A stretch of DNA of 5,679 bases from Spirochaetaceae bacterium (lineage in GTDB: Bacteria > Spirochaetota > Spirochaetia > Treponematales > Breznakiellaceae), in the NCBI GenBank assembly GCA_031269165.1, contig JAISZQ010000238.1:1-5679 (forward strand). The letters run 5' to 3'. Positions 1-5,559 of the stretch are shown here, one piece after another. Below the pieces are notes generated by a model. That model was not told the origin of the DNA. It saw only the letters and a list, made by a program, of their open reading frames with translations, and ran no database searches. The position numbers and the translations under genes were made by a program. How positions within the stretch are numbered: position 1 is the stretch's first letter; each line of letters begins with the position of its first letter.

Positions 1-22
1 CGGTTAGTTTTGACAGGCTCAT
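1..22 (-). CDS. Possible start of an off-window gene (first seven codons only)
   Basis: A minus-strand ATG at 20-22 opens a frame reading MSLSKLT to the left edge without a stop. It lies about 230 nt downstream of the consensus promoter, right at the base of the 22-78 stem-loop. No clear Shine-Dalgarno precedes it (GAGAAACTAC is weak). Seven codons cannot identify a product and the frame could be chance; the RNA might equally be non-coding here. Confidence 0.2.
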
Positions 23-78
23 GTAGTTTCTCAGGCCAAAGCCTCGTTAAAGCATGGCTTTAGCCTTGCAAAACTACG
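22..78 (-). repeat. Long imperfect stem-loop next to the left-edge ATG
   Basis: GTAGTTT (23-29) pairs with AAACTAC (71-77). AGGCCAAAGCC (33-43) pairs with GGCTTTAGCCT (56-66) with one mismatch. The 12-nt loop is 44-55, and the two stems are separated by a small internal loop. It is the last structure of the putative leader before the possible ATG at 20-22 and could influence access to it. The function is inferred from position only. Confidence 0.5.
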
Positions 79-81
79 TTT

Positions 82-130
82 TTAAAGGTTGCTGTTCCAA
101 AACTTGAGGTTTTGGAACAACCTCCTTTAA
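82..130 (-). repeat. Two-part stem-loop containing an AAAGGAGGT purine box
   Basis: Inner arms 94-103 (GTTCCAAAAC) and 109-118 pair perfectly around a 5-nt loop. Outer arms 82-88 (TTAAAGG) and 124-130 (CCTTTAA) pair perfectly, with an internal loop between. On the minus strand 120-128 reads AAAGGAGGT, a perfect Shine-Dalgarno match, partly in the outer stem. No ATG or GTG follows at a usable distance, so it may be a decoy, an anti-Shine-Dalgarno-sensitive element, or a coincidence of a repeat. Confidence 0.6.
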
Positions 131-134
131 TTAG

Positions 135-170
135 AGTTTGTCCATAATGTAGACACATTATGGACAAACT
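135..170 (-). repeat. Perfect 16-bp inverted repeat with 4-nt loop
   Basis: Arms 135-150 (AGTTTGTCCATAATGT) and 155-170 are exact reverse complements around AGAC (151-154). Thirty-two paired bases with a tetraloop is far beyond chance. The arm resembles the arm of the 214-254 repeat (AGT..CTGTCC..AA..GT), suggesting a shared origin or a shared binding protein. No T-rich tail follows on the minus strand, so a simple terminator role is unlikely. Confidence 0.75.
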
Positions 171-182
171 TCCTTAAAACCC

Positions 183-213
183 GCATTTTTGCAACCTTTA
201 GGTGAGAAAATGC
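183..213 (-). repeat. Weak stem-loop between the two strong palindromes
   Basis: Arms 183-190 (GCATTTTT) and 206-213 (GAAAATGC) pair over 8 positions with one non-Watson-Crick pair around a 15-nt loop. The loop contains ACC-TTTA-GGT (194-203). It also contains GCAACCTTTA (191-200), which is complementary to 83-92 in the next-but-one hairpin, so it may take part in an alternative fold. Stability alone is modest. Confidence 0.4.
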
Positions 214-254
214 AGTGTCTGTCCGCAAAGTAACCGACTTTGTGGACAGACACT
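214..254 (-). repeat. 18-bp near-perfect inverted repeat at the predicted transcription start (operator or first leader hairpin)
   Basis: Arms 214-231 and 237-254 are complementary at 17 of 18 positions. The exception is G225 opposite T243, read as G.U or A.C depending on the strand. The loop is 5 nt (232-236). The repeat immediately follows the -10 box of the minus-strand promoter. As DNA it is a dyad suited to a dimeric repressor; as RNA it would form a stable 5' hairpin that could protect the transcript. On the plus strand no T-run follows it, so it is not a classic terminator. Confidence 0.7.
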
Positions 255-255
255 A

Positions 256-285
256 ATTATACATTATTTCCCCATGTCTTGTCAA
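256..285 (-). promoter_or_regulatory. Consensus sigma70-type promoter reading toward the left edge
   Basis: On the minus strand TTGACA (280-285) and TATAAT (256-261) are both perfect hexamers separated by 18 nt. Upstream of the -35 the minus strand is A/T-tract rich (about 286-310), like an UP element. Transcription would start around 248-251 and run leftward through the stem-loops, out of the window. The start point falls inside the 18-bp inverted repeat at 214-254, so that palindrome could be an operator or the first hairpin of the transcript. It serves a gene or RNA outside the window, not tamB, whose transcription ends to the right of it. Confidence 0.75.
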
Positions 286-309
286 TAGTTTTTTAACCAT
301 TTTCAAAAA

Positions 310-545
310 ATGTCGCCTAACGTTCCGGCCGTTTGCGACGTTGCGGACTAAAGTCCGATGCCGGCCCGAACAAGGGCTTTGCGGCGGCATTTATGCCGAA
401 GCATCGTTTCGCAGGAAGCGTGACCAGGGCTAGCACAATGTGGGCGGAACAATGGCGTGGAAATGAAGCGAAGCGAGACCAGAGCCACACGGAACCCCGA
501 GCCGCCTACCGGCGGCGAAGCGTAAACGGACTCGTTATCTTACCA
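310..545. repeat. GC-rich non-coding block, probable dispersed repeat
   Basis: This stretch is clearly more GC-rich than the AT-rich 1-309 beside it, with a sharp boundary near 311. It holds several short dyads: CGGACT-AA-AGTCCG (344-357), CGGCAT-TT-ATGCCG (385-398) and GCCGCC-TACC-GGCGGC (501-516). An open frame of 85 codons on the plus strand (333-590) crosses it and runs into the 3' end of tamB antisense. Its translation (MRRCGLKSDAGPNKG...) is rich in R, A and S, has no domain I recognise and no ribosome-binding site, and looks like translated repeat DNA. GCCTAAC at 315-321 fits an integron attC left core site, but no right core or folded arms are present. Repeat status is inferred from composition and dyads. 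Confidence 0.4.
501..516 (-). other. GC-rich hairpin downstream of tamB, not a canonical terminator
   Basis: GCCGCC (501-506) and GGCGGC (511-516) pair around TACC, starting about 46 nt past the tamB stop. On the minus strand it is followed by TCGGGGTTCC, with no U-tract, so intrinsic termination would be weak. It is the only compact hairpin close behind tamB. It may belong to the surrounding repeat block instead. Confidence 0.3.
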
Positions 546-561
546 AATAGCCCAATCAACC

Positions 562-3500
562 CTAAAAGGTTTTGCGCCAGAGGATGGTGAAGGTGGTGTC
601 GGGGATGAAGAGGGCCTGGGGAGTCGTGGGCACGATGTTCCAGCGGATGTCGAAAAGAGGACTGCGAAGCTCGATGCCGATGTCGGGCTCGAATTTGAGG
701 CCCCGCTGCGTGAGGTCGGCGAGGTCATCATAGCGGAAAGTGAGCATTCCCTGAACAAAAAAGTCGCTGGTAAGGTACTTGCCGAGGAAGACGGCGGTGT
801 TGTCGAAATACCTGCTGAAACTGCTGTCCGTGTCCTGCCTCGTCTGGGTACTGGTCGCTTGGACGAAGAAGTTGGAGATGGCCTGGGTTCGCACGGAAAA
901 CATATCGATATGCAGGGTGTCGCGGATGGCCCGTTCGATACGGCGGACAACGCTGAACTGGGAGAGCACATCGGTGATCGCGCCGCCGAATGCCCCGGTG
1001 ATCTGACCCGTCTCCGTGGTCGCGCCGCCGACAATGTTCTGACCCAGCAAGGCGAAGATGTCCGCTTGGGACAACGCCGGGGTGGATTCAAAGCGGGCCT
1101 GAAAGGAGGTGAGCGGCTGGTTGTCGATCACCAGCGAGATGGTGACCGGGCCGTCATCGGTGCGGTCGCGGGTTTCGGCGCGGGCGGCAATGGTCGGTTC
1201 GAAGCGGGTCTCGTTTTCGTTGAAGGTGAGCGTCCCTTCGCGGATATAAAAACTTCTTTCAATATAAAAGATTTCCCCGCTCCGTATGTCGATATCGCCT
1301 TTCAGCTCGAACCCGCCTGAGAGATTGTCGGAGGAGATATGTATCGAGTTGCCGGAAGCCGGATTCGCCTGCAAGATGGGAAGATCCTCGTTCGGCCAGA
1401 GGAATTCCACCCGGCGGCCGGTGGTGATGGTAAAATCGACGATGACGGGAGAAGGATTGGGGGACACATTTTGATTGAACCCCGCCGGGTCAAGGGTAAT
1501 CTCCGTGTTTTCGCCCAAGAGATCGCCCATAACGCTGAGTACGGCATCTTGGAGCGCGATTTCCATGTGACCGGACGTTTCGCCGTGCGCCTTAACCCCG
1601 GCGATGTTCACCTTGTACGGGATGAGATGCTCTTCTTCCACGTCGATCGTGATGGTAAAGTTGCTGGGTATCCAGCGGCTAAACTCAAAGACCCCGGTTA
1701 CCATGCCGTAACCGGTCCCGCAGGGGGCGCGAACCGGGCCAAAGCGCATCTCTTGCCCGTCCAAGCGAATGGCGATGGGAACGGGGCCGATTTCGTCGTT
1801 GAGGTACCGGGGAATGTCCAAACGGATGCTCGCGCCCTGTGCCGTGCCGTAGAATTCCGGGTCGCTCAAAGGGCCGCGCGCTTCGATGTCGGCGATGGCG
1901 AAGCCGCCTTTGATGTTGATGACGTTCTGAGCGGGGATATAGTCCCAGAGCGAGAGAAGGTCAACGTAGAGGTTGCTGCCCCGCGCCGCGATGTTCCCGC
2001 CTGAAATATTCCCGGTGACCGTGCCGCGAATCGGCGAAGGCGCGGAGAACCCCGCGTAGAACTCGCCTGTTTCCTTCATTTCCAGCCTGACCATGTTGGA
2101 AGGGCCGCCGTTCAGCGAAACGGCCGCGTCATGACGGCTGAACGTGAAGCCGGATGGGTTTTCCATCGTCCAGTTGTCGATCTTCAGGGCGGAAAGGGAA
2201 AGGGTGCCGTCAAAATCAGAAAAACTTTCCTTAAAGCGCAGGAGGCTCGTGAAGTTCTGAAAATCGACCGCCGTATTCAGCGTAAGATCAACCGTGCGAC
2301 CCAGGATGATGCCGCGTAACTGCGCGTCGGCATCCAGACGGCTGTTTGCAAAGGCAATCGAAGGCACATACACCGCGATTCCGTCCCAGTTGACCCGGGT
2401 ATCAACCAGAGACAATCGGTCAGGATAAATTTCGCCGCGTGCCGCTATGTTCACGTTGGAAGAACCGATCTCTGCGGCAAGCGAGGTGAGGTCAACGGTG
2501 AGGGACCAGTTGTCGAGTGTTTTGGCAAAAATATTGTCAATGGTAACGTCAATAATGCCGGAAACGGAAGCGTTAAAACTGTTCTTGAGAAACCGCGCTA
2601 ACTTGAGCGCCGTGGTGTTGGTGTGGAGTTCAAGCGCGCCGTTGTTGTACGCGCCCTCGGCGAAAAACATTTCCGAGCCTCTCGTGTCGGAGAGGTTCGC
2701 GGTAAACAGGATACCGCCGGTTCCCAGGTCCCAATCCACCCGGCCGTTTCCCGCAAGGGTTCCCCCCGCATCCGCAAGGGAAATGAGCGGGAGCGTTGCG
2801 CCGTCCTGGTCCGCCCTGCCGGTTATCCGCAGCGCGTTAATCGGCGTCACTCCAATCAAGAGGTTCTGAATCTCAAGCGTATCCACGTCAAACGACCAGT
2901 CGTCAATTGAATCGTAACGCAGAGAGGTCGTCAGGTTTACATTGACCACCTGGTCTTTGTAGGGAATACGCGCGCCATTTGTCCTGAGGTACCCGGAGAA
3001 AGAACCGGTATCGCTCAAACTGAAAAAGGCTTGGAGGTCGTAGGAACCGGACAGGGTTATCGAATTGTCCATCACCTGCCCGCTGACATAATAGAACAAA
3101 TCCTTGTAGGTAAATTCCGTTCTGAAGAGGATGTCGTTGAAATCGGCAAAATCAAAATCGGCCGAGAGGTTGAGGGTGCCGTCGGGCAGATTGATCGTCG
3201 ATTCAACGATGGAAACGCGCGTTTCCGTACCGAAAATCGAGGCGGCCGCCGTTATCGAGGTAGATTTGCCGTTTTTTTCCTTGCCGGTATAGGCCGTAAC
3301 AAAGACCGGAATGCTGTAGGTGACGCTTTTGAAATCGGTCGAGACGAAGACATCCGTGGTAAACTCGGTGCCTTCGATTATAGTGTCAAGCATATCCGGC
3401 AGTTCGGGTACATCGACAAAGACATGGGCAATGGCAAGAAGGTCTTGCGCCGACATTTCTTCCAACACGAGGCTCAGGTCAAGAATCTTCTCTTTCCAGT

Positions 3501-5049
3501 TGAAAAAACCTTCGATGGAAAGACGGCCGAGACGGATGTCGCCAAAACCGGTCTCTTCATCAATCGCCGTCTCACGGAAACGGAGGGCGGAAACACCGAT
3601 AATCGCGGATTGTTCTTCTCTGGTTACATCCACATTGAACGCGGAAAACTCGACGTCTCCCAGAAAGAACGTCTCGGCAAAGAGAGTTGTCGTGCGGTCA
3701 TGGGTATCGACGATAAATTCGCCTGATAGGGGGCGGTCTTCCCGCATCATAAAGTCCTTAACTCGAAAAACGCCGTCAAGCGCGAGTTCCCGGTACCCGA
3801 TAGTGCCGCTAAAAGAGAGGTCTCCCTTAAACGGAAGTCCTTCTTGCGGCAGAGTCAGCCCAAGCCGGGAAAGCCGCGCGCGGCGGGTGTCTCCGGTGCC
3901 CTGAACCACAAATGTGGATGCGCCGAGCGGGGATTGCCGCCGGAACACGCCGTTTACCCTAACGTCAAACTGGGGATCCATTGATTGTGCGCCGAGCGTC
4001 GTTGTTACCCGCGCCGTACCGGAGATTACCGCCGGAATCCAGGGGGTGTAGCGGCGGAAGCCCCCCTTCACTGTGGCAAACGAATAGGCGGCAAAGCGTT
4101 CCGCGCTGAAAGTGACGGCTGCCGCGCCGCTTCCAAGGTCAAGGTCCGCCGAAAGCGCGTAGGGGAGGCGGCCGCCGATCTTTTCGACCGAAAGCTTTCT
4201 GTCGGCCAGCGTCGCGGTGAACGCCATCTGCGGGATGTCCAGAAGGCTTGAACGAATGCGGGAAAGCCAGAGGGTCCCGCGTCCTGAGCCGTCGGCAACC
4301 GAAAAATCGGCGCGTACCCGGCTGCCCGCCTCAACCGGAAGCGGCTGCCGGTTGTTCATCTGTTGAACCTGCGCGCTCGAGATCGAGCCTTCCGTCTTCC
4401 ACGAGGCACTGAGTTTGACCCGGCTCTTTTTGACCTGCACTGTCGCCTTGAGCGTTTTCAAATGCGCGGCAACTTCCGCCGCCGCCACGCCCACAACCCC
4501 TTTGTTCAGCCGGACGATGAGGCCGTTGGGCAGAAAGGCGAAAATCTTTTGCAGTTCCCGTTCCCAATCCACATTGAGCGGGTCGTTCCGGCTTGGTTCA
4601 CGGGACGAGACGTGAGCGGAAAGGGCATCTATGTCGATTATCACGTCCGGCTTATCGATGACGACCTCTTTAATCGAAAAGGGGAGTTGGTCAAGACTTG
4701 TCTTTTCCTTCGATTCAAGAAAAGCGAGCAGGATTTCCCGCAGGGAATAGCGGACTCTCACCCGGGCAATAGAGAAATCGGGAATGCCGGAATTTCCCCC
4801 GGCAATGGAAACGCCTCGGATATCGATTAACACCGGAAAAGCAAGACCCATCGACGCATAGGCGATCTTTTTCCCCAGAAAGGTCTCGGCTTGCGCAAGC
4901 AGGGTGTCGCGGGCATCTTCGATTGCCGCAAGCATCCTCAGCTGGGCCGGGCGCAGCGCGAGTGCCGAAAAGAGCGCTAACACAACGAGAATAAGCGCGG
5001 CAATGAGAATTTTTTTGGCGTTTTTATCCGGTAAAGTCACGTTCTTCAA
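562..5049 (-). CDS. tamB: TamB/DUF490-family (AsmA-like) inner-membrane-anchored envelope assembly protein
   Basis: About 1,495 residues ending in a stop at 562-564; E. coli TamB is about 1,260. Seen in the sequence: a basic N-terminus (KNAKK) then one hydrophobic segment at about residues 14-32, an uncleaved anchor or signal. Next comes an AsmA-like opening (LGKKIAYASMGLAFPVLIDI) and more than 1,000 residues of alternating polar and hydrophobic beta-strand sequence. A typical TamB repeat lies near 1059 (GPLSDPEFYGTAQG). The C-terminal TamB domain covers about 1150-1495, with GGFELKGDIDIRSGEIFY near 1245, then ADIFALLGQNIVGG around 1334, and a final aromatic residue. The only cysteine I see is at about 1110. 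Known of the family: TamB spans the periplasm as a hydrophobic beta-groove, aiding outer-membrane protein assembly with Omp85 partners and/or phospholipid transport. In spirochaetes lacking TamA it is thought to pair with BamA. No partner gene is visible. The start is uncertain: TTG at 5049 lacks a Shine-Dalgarno sequence and an in-frame stop lies at 5059-5061. Family call firm; exact role inferred. Confidence 0.93.
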   Translation of the reverse strand: MKNVTLPDKNAKKILIAALILVVLALFSALALRPAQLRMLAAIEDARDTLLAQAETFLGKKIAYASMGLAFPVLIDIRGVSIAGGNSGIPDFSIARVRVRYSLREILLAFLESKEKTSLDQLPFSIKEVVIDKPDVIIDIDALSAHVSSREPSRNDPLNVDWERELQKIFAFLPNGLIVRLNKGVVGVAAAEVAAHLKTLKATVQVKKSRVKLSASWKTEGSISSAQVQQMNNRQPLPVEAGSRVRADFSVADGSGRGTLWLSRIRSSLLDIPQMAFTATLADRKLSVEKIGGRLPYALSADLDLGSGAAAVTFSAERFAAYSFATVKGGFRRYTPWIPAVISGTARVTTTLGAQSMDPQFDVRVNGVFRRQSPLGASTFVVQGTGDTRRARLSRLGLTLPQEGLPFKGDLSFSGTIGYRELALDGVFRVKDFMMREDRPLSGEFIVDTHDRTTTLFAETFFLGDVEFSAFNVDVTREEQSAIIGVSALRFRETAIDEETGFGDIRLGRLSIEGFFNWKEKILDLSLVLEEMSAQDLLAIAHVFVDVPELPDMLDTIIEGTEFTTDVFVSTDFKSVTYSIPVFVTAYTGKEKNGKSTSITAAASIFGTETRVSIVESTINLPDGTLNLSADFDFADFNDILFRTEFTYKDLFYYVSGQVMDNSITLSGSYDLQAFFSLSDTGSFSGYLRTNGARIPYKDQVVNVNLTTSLRYDSIDDWSFDVDTLEIQNLLIGVTPINALRITGRADQDGATLPLISLADAGGTLAGNGRVDWDLGTGGILFTANLSDTRGSEMFFAEGAYNNGALELHTNTTALKLARFLKNSFNASVSGIIDVTIDNIFAKTLDNWSLTVDLTSLAAEIGSSNVNIAARGEIYPDRLSLVDTRVNWDGIAVYVPSIAFANSRLDADAQLRGIILGRTVDLTLNTAVDFQNFTSLLRFKESFSDFDGTLSLSALKIDNWTMENPSGFTFSRHDAAVSLNGGPSNMVRLEMKETGEFYAGFSAPSPIRGTVTGNISGGNIAARGSNLYVDLLSLWDYIPAQNVINIKGGFAIADIEARGPLSDPEFYGTAQGASIRLDIPRYLNDEIGPVPIAIRLDGQEMRFGPVRAPCGTGYGMVTGVFEFSRWIPSNFTITIDVEEEHLIPYKVNIAGVKAHGETSGHMEIALQDAVLSVMGDLLGENTEITLDPAGFNQNVSPNPSPVIVDFTITTGRRVEFLWPNEDLPILQANPASGNSIHISSDNLSGGFELKGDIDIRSGEIFYIERSFYIREGTLTFNENETRFEPTIAARAETRDRTDDGPVTISLVIDNQPLTSFQARFESTPALSQADIFALLGQNIVGGATTETGQITGAFGGAITDVLSQFSVVRRIERAIRDTLHIDMFSVRTQAISNFFVQATSTQTRQDTDSSFSRYFDNTAVFLGKYLTSDFFVQGMLTFRYDDLADLTQRGLKFEPDIGIELRSPLFDIRWNIVPTTPQALFIPDTTFTILWRKTF

Positions 5050-5074
5050 GCCGAAATTCTATTTTTCGACTCAT
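5024..5074 (-). CDS. 16-codon ORF overlapping the tamB start in another frame; possible leader peptide or the displaced true tamB N-terminus
   Basis: The ORF reads MSRKIEFRLEERDFTG and stops at TAA (5024-5026). It has the best translation signal in the region: AGAGGA at 5082-5087, 7 nt before the ATG at 5072-5074. It overlaps the first 26 bases of the annotated tamB frame, shifted by one base. Removing one base from the CCGG at 5028-5031 would join it to tamB as ...ERDFTDKNAKKILIAALI, giving a basic/charged cytoplasmic tail before the membrane anchor. It could therefore be the real N-terminus carrying a frameshift (mutation or sequencing error), a translated leader coupled to tamB, or chance. 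I favour the frameshift or leader reading over chance because of the ribosome-binding site, but cannot decide. Confidence 0.4.
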   Translation of the reverse strand: MSRKIEFRLEERDFTG

Positions 5075-5087
5075 TTCCTTATCCTCT
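5072..5087 (-). promoter_or_regulatory. Ribosome-binding site and ATG upstream of tamB, out of frame with it
   Basis: On the minus strand AGAGGA (5082-5087) is followed after 7 nt by ATG (5072-5074); a second purine run AAGGAA (5075-5080) abuts the ATG. This is the only good Shine-Dalgarno near the tamB 5' end. The in-frame TTG (5047-5049) is preceded by TAGAATTTCGGC, which has no such signal. The site decides where ribosomes probably load, and so makes the annotated TTG start doubtful. Confidence 0.6.
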
Positions 5088-5109
5088 TATTATCGGTAAA
5101 GAAGCCGTT

Positions 5110-5140
5110 TTAGCCGTGGAGGACTTCATCACAAGGCTAA
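5110..5140 (-). other. Weak inverted repeat in the tamB upstream spacer; no clear promoter found
   Basis: TTAGCC (5110-5115) and GGCTAA (5135-5140) pair around a 19-nt loop. The 5075-5170 spacer upstream of tamB otherwise holds no convincing consensus promoter. The minus strand offers GATAAT (5089-5094) without a matching -35 box, and TTGTGA without a good -10. tamB may be driven by a weak or alternative-sigma promoter, or from farther upstream. Confidence 0.2.
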
Positions 5141-5174
5141 TCACAGGATTGAAAATACAGGGAACTAAAGATTA

Positions 5175-5230
5175 CCACAGATGGACACAAATAAAAAGGG
5201 TGTTGAACAAAAATGGGTGTTCATCTGCGG
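5175..5230. repeat. CCACAGATGGACAC-type dispersed inverted repeat
   Basis: CCACAGATGGACAC (5175-5188) and GTGTTCATCTGCGG (5217-5230) are inverted copies matching at 12 of 14 positions, around a 28-nt A-rich centre. The word family 'ACCACAGATG(A/G)ACAC...TTCATCTG(C/T)GG' is known to me as a recurrent intergenic element in unrelated bacteria. It marks the start of the repeat-rich zone upstream of tamB. No coding function is expected. Confidence 0.55.
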
Positions 5231-5262
5231 CTCAAGGTGATTGATCGCCGTCTGCGGTTTAC

Positions 5263-5546
5263 GGATTGCTTCACCCTTCGGGTTCGCAATGACGATGCCC
5301 GCCGTCATTGCGGACGGGCCGCCCGTCATTGCGAGCGAGCCGCTATTGGAGCGGGCGAAACAATCCAGTGCGAGGGCCTTTCCCTTTTGGATTGCTTCGC
5401 CCTTCTCACTTCGCAATGACGACGCCCGCCGTCATTGCGAACGGGCCGCCTGTCATTGCGAGCGAGCCGCTATTGGAGCGGGCGAAGCAATCCAGTGCGA
5501 AGGCCTTCCCTTTCTGGATTGCTTCACCCTTCGGGTTCGCAATGAC
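5263..5546. repeat. Tandem array of a 126/127-bp palindromic unit (GTCATTGCGA...GAAGCAATCCA family), 2.25 copies
   Basis: Unit 1 is 5263-5388, unit 2 is 5389-5515, and a partial third unit (right arm only) is 5516-5546. Units 1 and 2 are about 90% alike by eye with one single-base indel. Each full unit has a short left arm (GTCATTGCG; 5304 and 5431) and a long left arm (5325-5367 and 5452-5494). The long arm contains the mini-hairpin CCGCT-ATTGG-AGCGG, and then comes a GGCC-containing spacer. Each long left arm pairs with the right arm of the next unit through a 10-bp outer and a 15-bp inner stem, giving hairpins at 5325-5420 and 5452-5546. This palindrome type is widespread in bacterial intergenic DNA and behaves like a non-autonomous mobile or REP-like element. 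The overlapping ORFs across it are artefacts of the repeat. Confidence 0.85.
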
Positions 5547-5559
5547 GGATGGCGGAACG

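Noticed and set aside
214..254. Rho-independent terminator for a plus-strand gene entering from the left
   Set aside because: The hairpin is followed by TAATTATACATTA with no T-run, and the same bases form a perfect -10 box on the minus strand.
315..540. Integron attC site starting at GCCTAAC
   Set aside because: No matching GTTRRRY core or complementary arms at a plausible distance. GTTATCT at 534-540 is too far away and does not fit the core consensus.
333..590. 85-codon plus-strand ORF as a genuine gene
   Set aside because: No ribosome-binding site, no recognisable domain, it overlaps the tamB 3' end antisense, and it consists mostly of dyad-rich probable repeat DNA.
540..1547. Alternative minus-strand frames at 540-1091 and 1302-1547
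   Set aside because: They lie wholly or almost wholly inside the tamB coding region in another frame, and their translations are low-complexity S/P/R-rich sequence.
859..4830. Several long plus-strand frames opposite tamB, for example 1339-2004 and 3031-3726
   Set aside because: They are antisense shadows of a long GC-rich gene. Their translations lack family features, whereas the minus-strand frame is one unbroken TamB protein.
5263..5546. CRISPR array
   Set aside because: The repeat period is about 126 bp with the whole unit conserved; there are no short repeats with unique spacers and no cas genes.
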